Source: Paracamarosporium sp. OC-R06-R3 (taxonomy: Eukaryota > Ascomycota > Dothideomycetes > Pleosporales > Didymosphaeriaceae). Taken from it: a stretch of 64,000 bases of DNA. Position 1 is the first letter of the stretch; each line of letters starts with the position of its first letter. The translations under genes and the position numbers were made by a program. This document shows, piece by piece, positions 36,379 through 48,085 of this stretch. Below the pieces are notes generated by a model, which was not told the origin of the DNA, did not search any database, and saw only the letters and a list, made by a program, of their open reading frames with translations. The stretch lies in contig JACVRA010000054.1 in assembly GCA_019828545.1 (NCBI GenBank), positions 124,875-188,874 of the forward strand, given 5' to 3'.

Positions 36379-39240
36379 CATCGGCGATGCCTGCATGCTT
36401 TACGACATCATGTTTATTCTGCGGTGTGGCATCCTATCTGCTCCGCTCGCGAGGACGTCAATGTCCGCTTGGGAAGATGTAAACGATCGGAAGTCTCATT
36501 TCGGCGTCGGCGTCTCGGACGCATACGCCGACTGTGCGCCCTTTCCCTGCAATATCTGAGCTCGTCTGAAAATGTTACGAACGCCGTTCACCTTGTTGCG
36601 AATGGCACGATTTGCTTTTCTTCCGCAATCTCTGGTCCTCCCCGTCTCGTCAATGCAACTCGCTGGGAGCTTCGGTAGATGCACAGTATTTTTCAGCCTT
36701 TATGTTATCTTTTGACACACGACGGTCAACGAGCGGACGAAATCCAAATGCTTTTGCGGGAAGAGGACGGACACAAAAGTCAGGGACGGCACGATTATCT
36801 TAGGATGGGGAATCGGGAATGTTTTGGTCTCATAGGCTTCGCGCATCAGGTGCGGCTGTCTTCCCCCTTTTTTGCATGCGGGTGTGCTCCTTTTCTTCAT
36901 CTTTTGTTCTTTTTGCGCATGGTTGAGTGTGGTGGTGGGGATGGGCTCAGCGGGGAGGCTTACTACAAGTATGGTCTGGGATGGGATGGGGGGTCGTGGG
37001 TGAGGCGTTGCGGATACCTCGGCATAGACCGCGAGCAGATGGATGGGCTGTTGTGATGCCTGGCCGGATGCGCGCGGGGATGCTTTCATCGTATGGTATG
37101 GTGCGGATAGTGGTATTGCGCAGGACTGGTCATCATGGTCATCATGTCCCCGTCAGAGCAAGACAAGACAGACGTTGATTGATTGATTGATTGCTTGATT
37201 GCTTGATTGATTGATTCAATTTCGAGCCTGCTTCGTCGAGCTCTGGCGCTGTTCCCGGAGTTACTCTACATGCTATTTTCTTGGGCGAGTGCGCGCTAAG
37301 CTAGATTCTTGGTTCTTTTTTTTTTCTGCTCCTCTTGCATGTGCTTTTTTGTGGTGTTGTGGGGTGGTGAGTGCTGGGTAGGTAGGCAGGCAGTGAGTGA
37401 GTGAGTGAGTGAGTGAGTGAGTGAGTGAGTGAGTGAGCGGCGAGGGCGGATGGCATGGCATGGCATGGCATGGCCTGGAAGAGGTGGACGGACGGACGGG
37501 CTTGCTTGCTTGCTTGCTTGCTGCGGGTCATGGATAGATTCGGTGCGGTGCGATAAGATATATTATTACTGTATGTTTAGAGGGAGCGTGGTAAGTAGGC
37601 AGCGTGTTTCGCAATGCAGGCATAAACGCGTGTGTGAATGAGGGTAGAGTTGTGGTATGTATAGGCTTGTATGTATCTATCTATGTATGTATCTATTTAT
37701 GTATGGTTATCCTAGGTTCTTAGTCGATGGTGGTGTGCGGTGGGTGACTCCCTCCACATTTGGTGATGAAAGGACTCGGTCAGCGTGGTGGGTAGAGTGC
37801 GCGGATTTATGCTGTGTGAATGAGGTCTGGGTCTGGAAGTTACGGTGTTGTAGAGTGAAATTGGTGCGGTGATGATTCGCGTGGCTTGGTGGGCGTGTGA
37901 CGTACTGCGTGCTGGATGGGTGGGATTTCGGACTCGGTTGCTTGGTGTTGGGTTGTGTTGAGCCGTCTCGTCGTGTGTCCGGTTGGATGTTGGCGGGTTC
38001 TCTGGCTTGGTAGTGAGGTGTTGGGGTGGTGGTGAGTGAGGGTGGTATAGGGTTAGTGTGGATGGGTGAGTGGGCTGGGTCGGTGATGAGCTGGGGGTTT
38101 TGTGAGGGTGTGAGGGTTTGCTATGAGAGAAAGGTGAGGGACTAGAGAGGGTTGCTGTGTGTGTTGATTGGGTGGTAGAGGATGTAATGTATATGTGAAA
38201 TTTGTATGTAGTAAATTAGTGTTATTTTAGTTGGTAAGAGGAGAAAATGAGTTGGCTAGTGTGTTTGGTATGGCACTTGATGTCATTTATTTGTAGATGG
38301 TGGTAATATGCTTTTGATGGCTCATGCTTCTTTTACTAATGCTCCTTGGGCTGTCTCTTACTGTTCTCGCTACGGACCGTCGTGGTGGGTATGTTAACTG
38401 CGGTCCATCTTCAAGGTTTTTTGTTGTCTGCCCTCTGACTTTCAACTTTCTCGTTCCACTGGTGGTTCGAAAGTTTAGGGTCACTCATCGAATTTCTGGG
38501 TACTGATCAGCGCACACTGCTGCCCCAGATATCGAGGGCGAGCTGTCCACGCTACTCTACACAGTCCTCCATATCTGACACCATTGATCATCAAGCAGTC
38601 AAACGAAGAGACGAATTCACACAGCACTGGAAATCTTCTGGAGGAACAGACTTGACTGAACTACGCATGCGGTCCGTAGTTGAGCGGCGAACTACCCTAG
38701 AACGAGGCAACTCTTGAATACTCGACTACACTTCTCAAGTGCCAATTGTCGGTCGTTAAGATATCGGAACCTTGGCTACATTCATTCATGATGGATATCG
38801 ACATGCCCATGCTGAATGTGGGCGACCAGTACACCTCCGCTGACCATCTTGGCCAGAGCAGACTCGAAGAACAATACGATTTATCAGCTGCTGCCATAAT
38901 GCCGATGGCTGTGGACATACCGGCCAATATACATCCGGATAGGGTGGTGTTCGTTATGGGAACATCTACCTCCATGGACGGTGCTCGTTCAAGCCAAGCC
39001 TCCGGCTCACGCACTAACCCTGTTGAGCAACCGCAGCGCGAAGCTTCGCAACGCGACTTCAGTTCCAGCGACGCTGCGCAACGACCATCTCCACCACGGC
39101 GTTGGCGAACTGACCGCGCGCGACCTCTGTATCCTGATTGCTACGTACCGCATTCTTCACGCTACGATCGCCTCCGCAATTCACGTTTCAGCGAGCAAAC
39201 CGATACAGAAGACCGCAACGTAGTTGAACTGGTAACCTCA
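36379..39240. other. intergenic region rich in microsatellites
   Basis: The first few hundred bases are the likely 3' UTR of GSK-3. From 36.9 to 38.2 kb the plus strand is markedly G- and T-rich with several tetra- and pentanucleotide runs (separate entry). From 38788 an ATG opens a frame that runs without stop into the CBP80 coding region; it is discussed as a possible N-terminal extension or leader of that gene. Confidence 0.5.
37174..37705. repeat. cluster of microsatellites
   Basis: In order: GATT/GCTT runs (37174-37217), GTGA (37393-37437, eleven copies), GGCAT (about 37450-37475), GGAC (about 37487-37498), TTGC (37500-37522) and GTAT/CTAT (about 37655-37705). All lie between GSK-3 and CBP80, outside coding sequence. 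Confidence 0.9.
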
Positions 39241-42041
39241 ATGACAGACATGGACGTCGGCCGGGACGATCGCTATCGTGGCAATGGCTACCGCGGAGGC
39301 AACAAGCGACGTCGCGATGGTGAGCTATAGACTGGCTGTACTGATCGATAAACCTACTAACGCGGCCTTGCAGATGAGGATGATTTTCATTATACTCCCG
39401 GAGGCCGCGACGACCGCCGTGGACCTCAGCGCCGACGTTATAACGACGGACCGCCGCGTCGCCGATATGAGGAGCCTGCACCCGCAAAGTTACGCCGAAC
39501 GATTTTGAACATCGCAAGCTCGACCAAGCTGCCCCAAGACGAGGCTATTGAGATTGCAGAGTACCTGCGGGACCACTTTGACGACGAAGACGCTCGTTCC
39601 GAGTTTTATGACACATTGATACAGTTGTACGTGAGGAAGACGAGTTTAAACGTGGATGGTACTGATTGGATTTAGAATCATCGAACAGCCTTTCAAGATT
39701 CCCTTTGTTGCCGCCGTCATCTTTTATGGGAACCAAGCCAAGATCGAAATTGCCTCGGAAGCCATAAAGCGCGCAGGTACTCAGCTACAAGAAGCCTTCA
39801 ACGCTGGCCAGTGGAAGGAGTTCAAGCTATTTCTCCGCTTCTTTGCATGCCTACAGCCTCTGTTTGAAGATGATGGCATATTCGCGTTCCTCGGCCAGCT
39901 TTTCGACACTGTTGTGGATTTACAGAGCGCAAATGAGAACGATGTAGGTCAACCACCTTTAGGTCACGCCGTCATTAACCGTTACAGGTCGTTGGCATTG
40001 AGCTTGTGAAGATCATTCTTCTCACCATCCCATATGCCTTGGTTTCAGGTGGCAGTCGCTATCATGAAAAGGCCGGAGAGCTGCTATCAAACACCGGCAT
40101 AGTCGCTGGTAACATGCTTCCTATGGAGAGCCTTATCCACACGTATGACAACGAGAATGAGGACAAAGTAATCGGATACCATAGCATCATCGGCCTTCTT
40201 CAGCAGCAACTCACAAAGGAGTCGGAATCAGGATGGGACATTGCGTGCATCCCCAAGTTTGATGCGGAGGCCCTTCAAAAAAAGCAGTCCGAGGACACCT
40301 TGCCCACCGCACCGCCTACGCATGCCTTCCCAACATTCAGCATTCCCTCGCCCGTGAACCCTGGTACGAAACCACTTTTCCCTGAGGCGTACTTCTCACT
40401 CTTCGCAAATCACGAGAACGGCACTGTCCCCAGGATCGACGATATTGCTGCATCTCTTATCCGTGATGCCATTGTTGATACCATCGACCAACTGGATTTC
40501 AACCGAGAAGCAGCTGCAAAGTTCCTCATCGAACTTGACTCATACTGGTCGCTGGATACCTTTGCCAAGCGCGGTACTCCCTTCGACAAGTTTCGTGAAG
40601 TGGTTGGTGATAAGCTCATGTACAAGTCAGAGGACATGATCATCGACGCCATCTTTTCACAGCTATTCAAGCTTCCGACTGCCGAGCACAAACTCGTCTA
40701 CTACCATTCACTAATTACCTCGTGCTGCAAACTTGCACCCCAAGCAATTGCTCCATCACTTGGTCGTGCTATTAGAACCGTCTTCCAGAGCCTGCATGTC
40801 ATGGATCTCGAATTGACGTACCGATTCCTCGACTGGTTCACTCATCACCTGAGCAATTTTGAGTTCCGATGGCGATGGACTGAATGGTATGCAGGATCGC
40901 CAAGTCAAGTTACGAAGCTAATTTCCATGCAGGATCGGAGATCTTGAGCTCTCAAATCTGCAGCCCAAGAAAGCGTTCATTATCGCTGCGCTCGATAAAG
41001 AGATCCGTCTTTCGTTCGCCAAGCGCATTCGCTCCACTTTGCCGCAGGAGATGAATGAGCTTATTCCAGCACGCCTAGATGAGGACAACAGCCCGGAATT
41101 TAAATACGATAACCCAGGTATGCTCTCTGCTATTGTCATTTATCACCATTCTAACTGTCGCAGAAACACCGTACAGTGCCCAGGCCAAAGAACTGATTCA
41201 ACAACTTAAGAAGAAGGCTCCGGCCGAGGAAGTCCAAAAGACTATTAACCAGATCCACGAGCTGGCAGCTGAGCAAGGTGTCGCTGATGTTCTGATCCCT
41301 TCGACAGATGCGTTCGTGACCGCCATCTGCAGGCTAGGTGCTAAGTCTTTGGCTCACGTTCTATCTTGCATTGAACGTGGTAAAGATCGCCTCATTGAAG
41401 TTGCTCAGACGTCCGAGCCGGCAAGGCGTCAGATAGTGGCCAGTGTTTTTGAGTATTGGAAGGACCAACCCGGAGTTGCTGTTCGCATCATCGACATTCT
41501 TCTCAACTACACCATCCTCGCACCTATGACAGTCATTCAGTGGGTGCTTGGCGAGAACCTAGGCGCTGGAGAAGGACTTGCGGAGAGCTGGGTCTACGAG
41601 ATTGTGTCCATCACGATCGCCAAGGTCTCAAGCCGCAACCGCCAAATCGTAAACTCTCGGGTGGTTAAGGGCCTCCCCCAGGACATGATAGATATGGTCG
41701 AAGCGACACTGAGTAAGGATCGAGACGCTGCGCGCGAGTTGTTCAAGTACCTGGAGGACGTCTTGCGTGGAATCGCCCAGGGCTCTGCCGATCGCCTGAT
41801 TGAGAAAGAAAGCAATGGGGACTTGTCGAAGGAGGATGGCGAACTTATTCGAGCTTGGGGCAAGCGCTGGTACACGGTATTCGTCCGTAAATCCGCAGTC
41901 GAGGAGTCGGTCGTGGGAGAGCAGGCCGTCGAGGCCCGCATCAAGCTCCTCGCCGCCGAGCCTGACCCTGAGCCTGAGGCTATGGAAACGGAGGATGCTA
42001 ACGGTGCGGCAACGGAAGAGCTGGCAACCAACGGCGATTGA
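39241..42041 (+). CDS. CBP80: nuclear cap-binding protein subunit 1 (CBP80), 853 aa
   Basis: Six exons: 39241-39319, 39374-39626, 39676-39943, 39988-40886, 40933-41117 and 41164-42041, with introns of 44-54 bases. The N-terminus is Arg/Asp/Gly-rich with a nuclear signal (GGNKRRRD, GPQRRRYND). An MIF4G-type helical domain follows (KLPQDEAIEIAEYLRDHF, LFLRFFACLQPLF). Next come the middle domain with PYALVSGGSRYHE and FEFRWRWTEW, and a third domain beginning PYSAQAKELIQQLKKKAP, ending in an acidic tail. This order and the FxWxWxEW motif are typical of CBP80, which with CBP20 binds the m7G cap of nuclear transcripts and links capping to splicing, export and decay. The start at 39241 fits the usual fungal N-terminus; the frame stays open to an ATG at 38788, which would add 151 residues. 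Confidence 0.92.
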
Positions 42042-42319
42042 GCGTTTCCCTGATCTCATTTCGCAGTTCTTCTTGGAAAGGCTGATATAGTTTCGTGGTT
42101 GGACAAACGAATTGAAGTGAACGTCGCTGTAACCAAAAGGAGGTAGCCCGAGAAGCCACGTTTAGGTATACGAGGCGAGTTTATCTGTAAGGTATGAGCA
42201 TTGGTTGGCGAACGGCGTCTTCTGCTACTGGTGTCAAGGGTAAGATTATTGCCTGCACGGTCGAGACGTGCAGATGAAACTTTGAGGAGATTCTCAATTT
42301 TTATCTCGATATTGTGTCC

Positions 42320-43336
42320 TTATTCTGTGTGTACTTTCACACCCAACAATTTCTCCGCGTTCTTCCAGGCAATCAGCTCCAGTCCTTCTTCGTCTACTAA
42401 ACCTTCTTCTCTCAACTTATTCAAGAATTCCACGCCCGCCTCGTTCTTTCCATACGGATAGTCGACGCTGAACAAAACCCTATCAGACTTACACTGCCGT
42501 AACACGCACGCCATATTTCCTGTCTCAAAGAACCCACTTGTTGTAACCCACACATTCTCGTTCCACACCGTCTTAAAGGCCCGCTCGCGCTTGCCTCCAA
42601 TGTGCGGCCATAGCCTATCAATCACACTCGCAGTGCGATCAAACTGGAACGGAATCATCTCGCCGCAGTGCCCAAGAACCAGCTTCAAGCCTGGCAAGCG
42701 GTCGAAAATGCCGGACGCAAACAGCCGGAGAAAGGAGACGGCGGCTTCATTGTGCCAGCCCCATACATACTCGCTCATCGAAGTGGCAATGTGCTCGGAG
42801 TAGTTTCCCGAGTACAGGAGCTTCTTGACGGCTTCGTTCGGGCACGGGTGGATGTAGATGGGGACGTCTAATTCTGCGGCTGTGTCGAAGACGGGCCAGA
42901 AGTGCTCGTCGTCGTAGAATCGACCGCCGCAGTTACTATCTATCAGTGCGCCTACGAAGCCTAGTTCTTTTACGCAACGGCGGAGCTCGTCCGCTGCTTC
43001 GGAGGGATGTGCCATGGGTAGGGTAGCGAAGGCGGCGAAGCGTCCTGTAGGGTTTGACTTGATGTTGGAGTGTAGTTCGTCGTTTACTTTTGTGGCGGTT
43101 GCGACGTCCAGGGGCAGTGGGTTGGGCCCGTGGCTTACGACTTGCAGACTTATGCCGTTGGTATCCATTGAGGCGAGGCGCTGGGCTCCGAATTCCATCA
43201 GCGGTGCTGTTGCAAAGCCTATGATGCCGTCCTCGGCGTTGGGGTCTGGGAAGTTGTTTGCGGCGTGGAAGTCGCGGACATGTTTGGAGAGCCAGGCTTC
43301 TTCGAGCGTTATGATTGGATGGGACAGAGGTGCCAT
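42320..43336 (-). CDS. amidohydrolase-2 family decarboxylase, 2,3-dihydroxybenzoate decarboxylase-like, 338 aa
   Basis: A single exon with a TIM-barrel amidohydrolase fold. Expected metal and catalytic residues are visible: Glu12 in ITLEEAW (the family's ExA variant of ExH, as in 2,3-dihydroxybenzoate decarboxylases), His163 in IYIHPCP, His223 and Glu226 in LGHCGEMIPF, and Asp292 in FSVDYPYG. Such enzymes remove CO2 from hydroxybenzoates without a cofactor; the substrate here is unknown. The start at 43336 has excellent context (CCACAATGGC) and gives the usual family length. An in-frame ATG at 43465 would add 43 residues rich in Arg, Ser and Cys that could be a mitochondrial leader, but a leader-RNA reading is as likely. 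The stop lies 278 bases from that of CBP80; the two genes converge. Confidence 0.87.
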   Translation of the reverse strand: MAPLSHPIITLEEAWLSKHVRDFHAANNFPDPNAEDGIIGFATAPLMEFGAQRLASMDTNGISLQVVSHGPNPLPLDVATATKVNDELHSNIKSNPTGRFAAFATLPMAHPSEAADELRRCVKELGFVGALIDSNCGGRFYDDEHFWPVFDTAAELDVPIYIHPCPNEAVKKLLYSGNYSEHIATSMSEYVWGWHNEAAVSFLRLFASGIFDRLPGLKLVLGHCGEMIPFQFDRTASVIDRLWPHIGGKRERAFKTVWNENVWVTTSGFFETGNMACVLRQCKSDRVLFSVDYPYGKNEAGVEFLNKLREEGLVDEEGLELIAWKNAEKLLGVKVHTE

Positions 43337-45312
43337 TGTGGAATTGAGTTTTCTGCGTATGGGTGAAATAGAGAAGTTACAGGTATGTTGTGAACAGGTA
43401 AAGCGTGGTAACAGTGACGATTGGAACAATTGGGGTATTTTGCGTAGGCAGGAGGCTCTGTGCATTTTCGAACAATTGAGAATGCAAAGGTAAGACGGTT
43501 TTTATAGCAAAATTTCTTGGTTTCCATGAATTGAGTTCTTACTGCCTAAGTCCTGTACTGTGGCCGTGTCCTCGGAGTTATGCCAAGACTATCCCCGGCA
43601 TGGATCACGAAACGGCCTTAGAGACTGGCCGTACCGTTCCGCGCGGCACGGGTTATCTTGATCGCCGCCCTCATCCAGATTCATTTTGCTTGGGCAAGCT
43701 GGAAATATCGCTTGATTGAGTCCATTTTGGGTATGCACTACAAACGAGAAACATAGACACCCAGATTATGCACTGGTTTATAAGTATACTAATGTGCATC
43801 GGCTTCTAAAAGAAGGGCATTATGCTTGTTCACCTTTGAGCTATTGTGGCTTCTTACACGCTTTCCATTTCCTTGCCTGCCTTCTTATCGTATAGCTTGC
43901 AGATCTTGGCCATCATTGTACAAATGATGTGTTCGTTGGATGGCCATTGCATCTTTCGAGATAGTTCTGACCCTAATCGGTAAGCGCGACTTGTAACTCT
44001 TACTCAGTGGCCGAATACCGGTCAATGATCATTGGAACGCCATCCACAGTGTTCGGGCATAGAAAGGCATATCTCCGAACGTTCCATCTTTTGACTAGAA
44101 GACGCGTGCATATGACTTCGATGAGCCATTCATCGACGAGAACGAAGCCGCTTGCCACGATCATATTTCGTTTGGTGAGCGATATCGGAAGCATAAATGC
44201 TATGAAGTGTCGTCTTTCCCTGCAGTGATCTGCAATACGAAGTAGTGAGATTGTTCGTAGCTAACACAGACATTCTCTTCTGCGCTTCAATGTGTGATCA
44301 CGCATTGGTGTGCTGCTAGACATTTTCCGGAAGCCCAAGAACGCCTGATCGTTTCATGGAAGCGCATTGTACGCAAAGAATGCAGGCGCCGCTGATAACC
44401 CAGTCACCAGGTTAATGAAACAGCGATGAAGGGCTCATTCAAGCAAGAGGGTACACCAATGGGTGGTATGTGGAAGCGACACATAAGATCTGCAACCCTG
44501 AAACGAGGTTCATGTATCTCCTGGAAAGCGGGTTCTGGCAGGTCATGCTTTCTCGACAACAGTAGTCGTGCTGCGTATGACAACCCCCTTGCTTCTTCCT
44601 GGAAAAGCCAAATCATCTATGAACGTCTGTCGGTGTCATTGAACATGAAGTGAATTCCTGAGACCTGATGCAACCTCTTACCAAAATCTTCATCCAGTTC
44701 CAAGTGCAGCAGCTCATTGGCGATGAGTCAGTGTGTGAAGGCTTCTGATCACGCTCAAATTATTTCCAAGATGGCTTACACTCCACGTCAGATGGACGCC
44801 GCAGAGTAGTAGTACGAAAGGACTGGCTTGTGTAAAGGACACATCAACGGTCTGGAAGCTAGGGCACAAGCAGTTCCTGGATCATTGCAGTGACATGAAG
44901 AGCCTTTTCGAACGACAACGAAGCTGGCACTTTGGAACAAGAAACTGTCCTCACCACTAGCGTCAGGCCATGGCTTCTGACAGCTGCATGGTGATGTAAA
45001 TGTTTGGGGGCGGGGTGTGGTTCGCTTGTGGCTTGGGCCCCGTTCCGTCTTGTGAGGATCGTCCGGAACCCTGCCCAGCCAAGAAAACGTGCAGCTACAC
45101 ACGGCATCACGGCAAGTCACCCTCTGCTTCGTGCCCCCTCTACAACCACTGCGATTATGTCTATTCTACGCTTTTGCATACCTAGTCCTATATGAGGTTA
45201 TCCAAGCCCCTAAACCTCCGCAAAATTTCTCCATCCGAGGCAGCAGTCCTCTTCCCGACGCCTCCCTTGCGTCTGTAATAGCGAACGCGCAACCCTGGAA
45301 TCCCCTCCAGCC
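43337..45312. other. intergenic, no supported gene
   Basis: This separates two divergent genes and so holds both promoters. The in-frame ATG at 43465 of the decarboxylase gene lies here. Short frames at 44.0-45.2 kb have no domains. The last 200 bases before 45313 are C- and T-rich and look like the leader of the NIPA gene. Confidence 0.5.
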
Positions 45313-47450
45313 ATGATGCCACCACCCACGTCTGTTGCCGCGGGCCCGGCGACAGCGACGAGCGATGCACCTACCCCGACATCGACGAGTATCCTGCCTC
45401 CGTACGGGAGCGAGCAGTGGAATTCTTTCATCGGCATCATCACAGCTATTGTCGGCAACGTCCTCATATCCTTCGCGTTGAACACTCAGAGATATGCGCA
45501 TATACGGCTGGAGCGGGAGTGGCAGGAGAAGGAGAGGCAGCGGAAGAGAAGGAGCGTGAGTTATCGCGGCTTGAGCGGGGTAAAGCGGTACAGGGACAAC
45601 GAGCACGAAGATACAGCGAGCGAGGAGGACCCGCTCCTGCCTACGTCGCCGTCGAGGAGAAATACAGGAGGCTCGAGGCCGGGGTTGTCGCCGGTGCAGG
45701 AGGAGGCCGGAGTGGAGGAGGCGGCATACAAGCAGAAGAGCTACCTCAAGTCACCGTACTGGTGGACAGGCATCATCATGATGACCTGCGGCGAAGCGGG
45801 CAACTTCCTCGCGTACGGATTCGCTCCTGCCTCTATTGTCTCGCCGCTCGGCGTCGTCGCCCTTATCTCCAACTGCATCATCGCGCCATTTATGCTCAAA
45901 GAACCCTTCAGAAAGCGAGACGGTCTGGGAGTGCTGGTCGCTGTTGGCGGAGCTGTCACTGTGGTTCTCAGCGCGAGCGATAACAACCCTAAACTGGGTC
46001 CCGACGAGATCTGGAGTTTGATCAGTACTTGGGAATTTGAGACGTACTTTGGGATAACCGTCGCCACAATCATTGCTCTGATGATTGCAAGCAACCGTTT
46101 TGGAGATAAGAACATTTTGATTGACCTGGGGCTGGTTGGGTTGTTTGGTGAGTGTTTTAAGATCAGGGCGGTTTGGTGGCTCAATACTCATGTGCGACAG
46201 GTGGCTATACGGCGCTCTCCACCAAAGGTGTGGCGTCTATGCTTTCGTATACGCTCTGGCGCGCCATTACGTTTCCGGTCACGTATCTGCTCGTTGCTAT
46301 CTTGGTTGGCACTGCTGTCATGCAGATCAAGTACATCAACCGAGCTCTCCAGCGTTTCGACGCGACCCAGGTCATTCCTGTACAATTCGTCCTGTTTACT
46401 CTATCCGTCATTCTCGGTTCAGCCATATTGTATCGAGACTTCGAGCGAACCTCCGGAGACGACGCAGGCAAATTCGTAGGTGGATGTGCGATGACTTTTA
46501 TGGGCGTTTGGTTAATCACAAGCGGAAGAGCTAAACGCTCAGATGAGGACGAAGATAGGGATCCTGAACCGGAAGATGCGATTAATCTTGTTAATGGAGA
46601 AAGATACCATGACCACGTCGAAGGAACCAACGAAGAGGCTGGAAGTAGCCGACGCTCATCTACCCTTCGAGCAGCATCGCCACCAATCGACACAGGCAGA
46701 AGACCGCCCACACAAGAAATTTCACAGCCAGCTACTCCGGATATCACGGTCACCCCTGATTTGCTATCCCAGAACCCTCCGACACCTATAGCCGCGCCAG
46801 ACGTTCCGTCACCACTCACCATGAATCCATGGGAGCAGGAAGGCACTCAACCGCCCTCATTAAGTCCTCGTCCAGCAGAATTAAGCCGACACAGCACGCT
46901 CTCCACTCCAAATTTGCCCTCTCAAATACCAGAACTACCACGCCCATCCACATCATCTCCGGAACTCACCACCGGTCCGCCACGCCCACAGACACCAACG
47001 CGACAAATATCTGACACGGCTGCTGTCACGCCTACCACACCATCCACACTGCCGCACCGCCTGCGCAGGATAGCAACATCCGAACGCGCTGGCTCGCGAA
47101 ATTCGCTGCCTGGACCGCTGTTGGCGAGCCCGCTATCAAACAGTCTAAGCGCTATGGTCGCAGATCTAAAAAGAGGCGGGAGCGTCCGCGCACCGCCGTT
47201 GCCCAGAGAATCTAGTGGCGACGCAGCAAGGAGACAAAGCGTCTTGGGGATAGGTGCCAACGAAATGGATAATCAATTTGGCGAACCGTTGGATAGACGA
47301 CGCACTGCTACAGACGAAGCCAACAATAGTGAACGGCCCAGTGGGAGAGGGAGGAGTCTTAGCGGGACTCTTAACGAGCTTTGGAGAGGCTGGAGAGGTC
47401 AGTCGGACGGTGATCTTGAATCCGGACCGCTGGCGCCAGAAGAAAGGTAA
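45313..47450 (+). CDS. NIPA-family magnesium transporter (DUF803), 694 aa
   Basis: Two exons, 45313-46147 and 46201-47450; the 53-base intron (GTGAGT..ACAG) splits a Gly codon. The N-terminus begins with a membrane helix (SFIGIITAIVGNVLISFAL, about 38-56), then a charged loop, then the NIPA core. Core motifs are YWWTGIIMMTCGEAGNFLAYGF, ASIVSPLGVVALISNCIIAP, LKEPFRKRDGLGV, YTALSTKGVASMLS, YINRALQRFDATQVIPVQFV and a last helix GGCAMTFMGVWLITSG. About nine helices in total. The C-terminal 230 residues are Ser/Thr/Pro-rich and disordered, longer than in animal NIPAs but common in fungi. Family role: Mg2+ transport at plasma or endosomal membranes; selectivity cannot be read from sequence. The second ATG (45316) is an equally possible start. 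Confidence 0.92.
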
Positions 47451-47869
47451 CATGCAAAGGAACCTAGTGCGATTGACTTGTATATAGATGGTGGAGGATC
47501 TCGTCTTTAATTAGTAGTAATACCCTAGACCGCAGCGTTGTTGCTGTTTCTCTGTAAGACAGTTTTGCATGGCTTGGATATCCGCATTGGGTGGGTGTTG
47601 TGGTCGAACAGCCAAATTTCTCTTTTAATGATAGAACTTGTTGTTCTGCTGCAACACTGTGAATGCCGTAATGTGAGATGCAGTGAAGCGCGTGTGAGTC
47701 TTCCCAACGTGCGCGCCCGCTATAAGGTGTCAAGCGGAGGCAGATATAAATACCCTGCTTGCAAACACCTTCTAGGCTTTTTACTTACGTTAACACCTCT
47801 CACGCATCAAAATAGTCGACTTTTTGCAAACACTTAGCAGGTCGAACAAACTGTACCAACGAACGCACC
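47451..47869. other. intergenic; 3' end of NIPA gene and promoter of a small ORF
   Basis: The left part is the likely 3' UTR of the transporter gene. The right part carries two TATA-like elements and a leader without ATG before the ORF at 47870. Confidence 0.5.
47743..47752 (+). promoter_or_regulatory. TATA-like element
   Basis: GATATAAATA lies about 120 bases upstream of the ATG at 47870, with a second TATAAG at 47721. A C- and A-rich, ATG-free leader follows, as expected of a short fungal transcript. Confidence 0.4.
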
Positions 47870-48085
47870 ATGTCAAAGCACGCACCGGAACACCTTGGAA
47901 TTAGCCCTTTAGTTCTCACTAGTGACAGGAAAAGTGGACTGCGTTCGGGTTTTCACACATATGCAAATATGCGCAAGACAGAGCAAGGTGTTTTTGGAAT
48001 CGACGTTGGAAAAAGTGAGACAAGCGTCAGGGTCAAGAGAGGCGCAAAGAAGAAGGCTAGGTGGGGGTTCTTGAAGTTGAATTGA
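47870..48085 (+). CDS. hypothetical small basic protein, 71 aa
   Basis: The frame opens in near-ideal context (CGCACCATGTC) after a TATA-like element and an ATG-free leader. The protein has no signal peptide or membrane helix. The middle contains FGIDVGKSETSVRVK, and the C-terminus is strongly basic (KRGAKKKARWGFLKLN), suggesting nucleic-acid binding or nuclear entry. No family was recognised. The promoter-like setting is the main argument for it; conservation could not be tested. Confidence 0.42.
   Translation: MSKHAPEHLGISPLVLTSDRKSGLRSGFHTYANMRKTEQGVFGIDVGKSETSVRVKRGAKKKARWGFLKLN

Noticed and set aside
36679..37056. 125-codon frame after GSK-3
   Set aside because: Sits in the probable 3' UTR, has a 129-codon frame opposite, and no domain.
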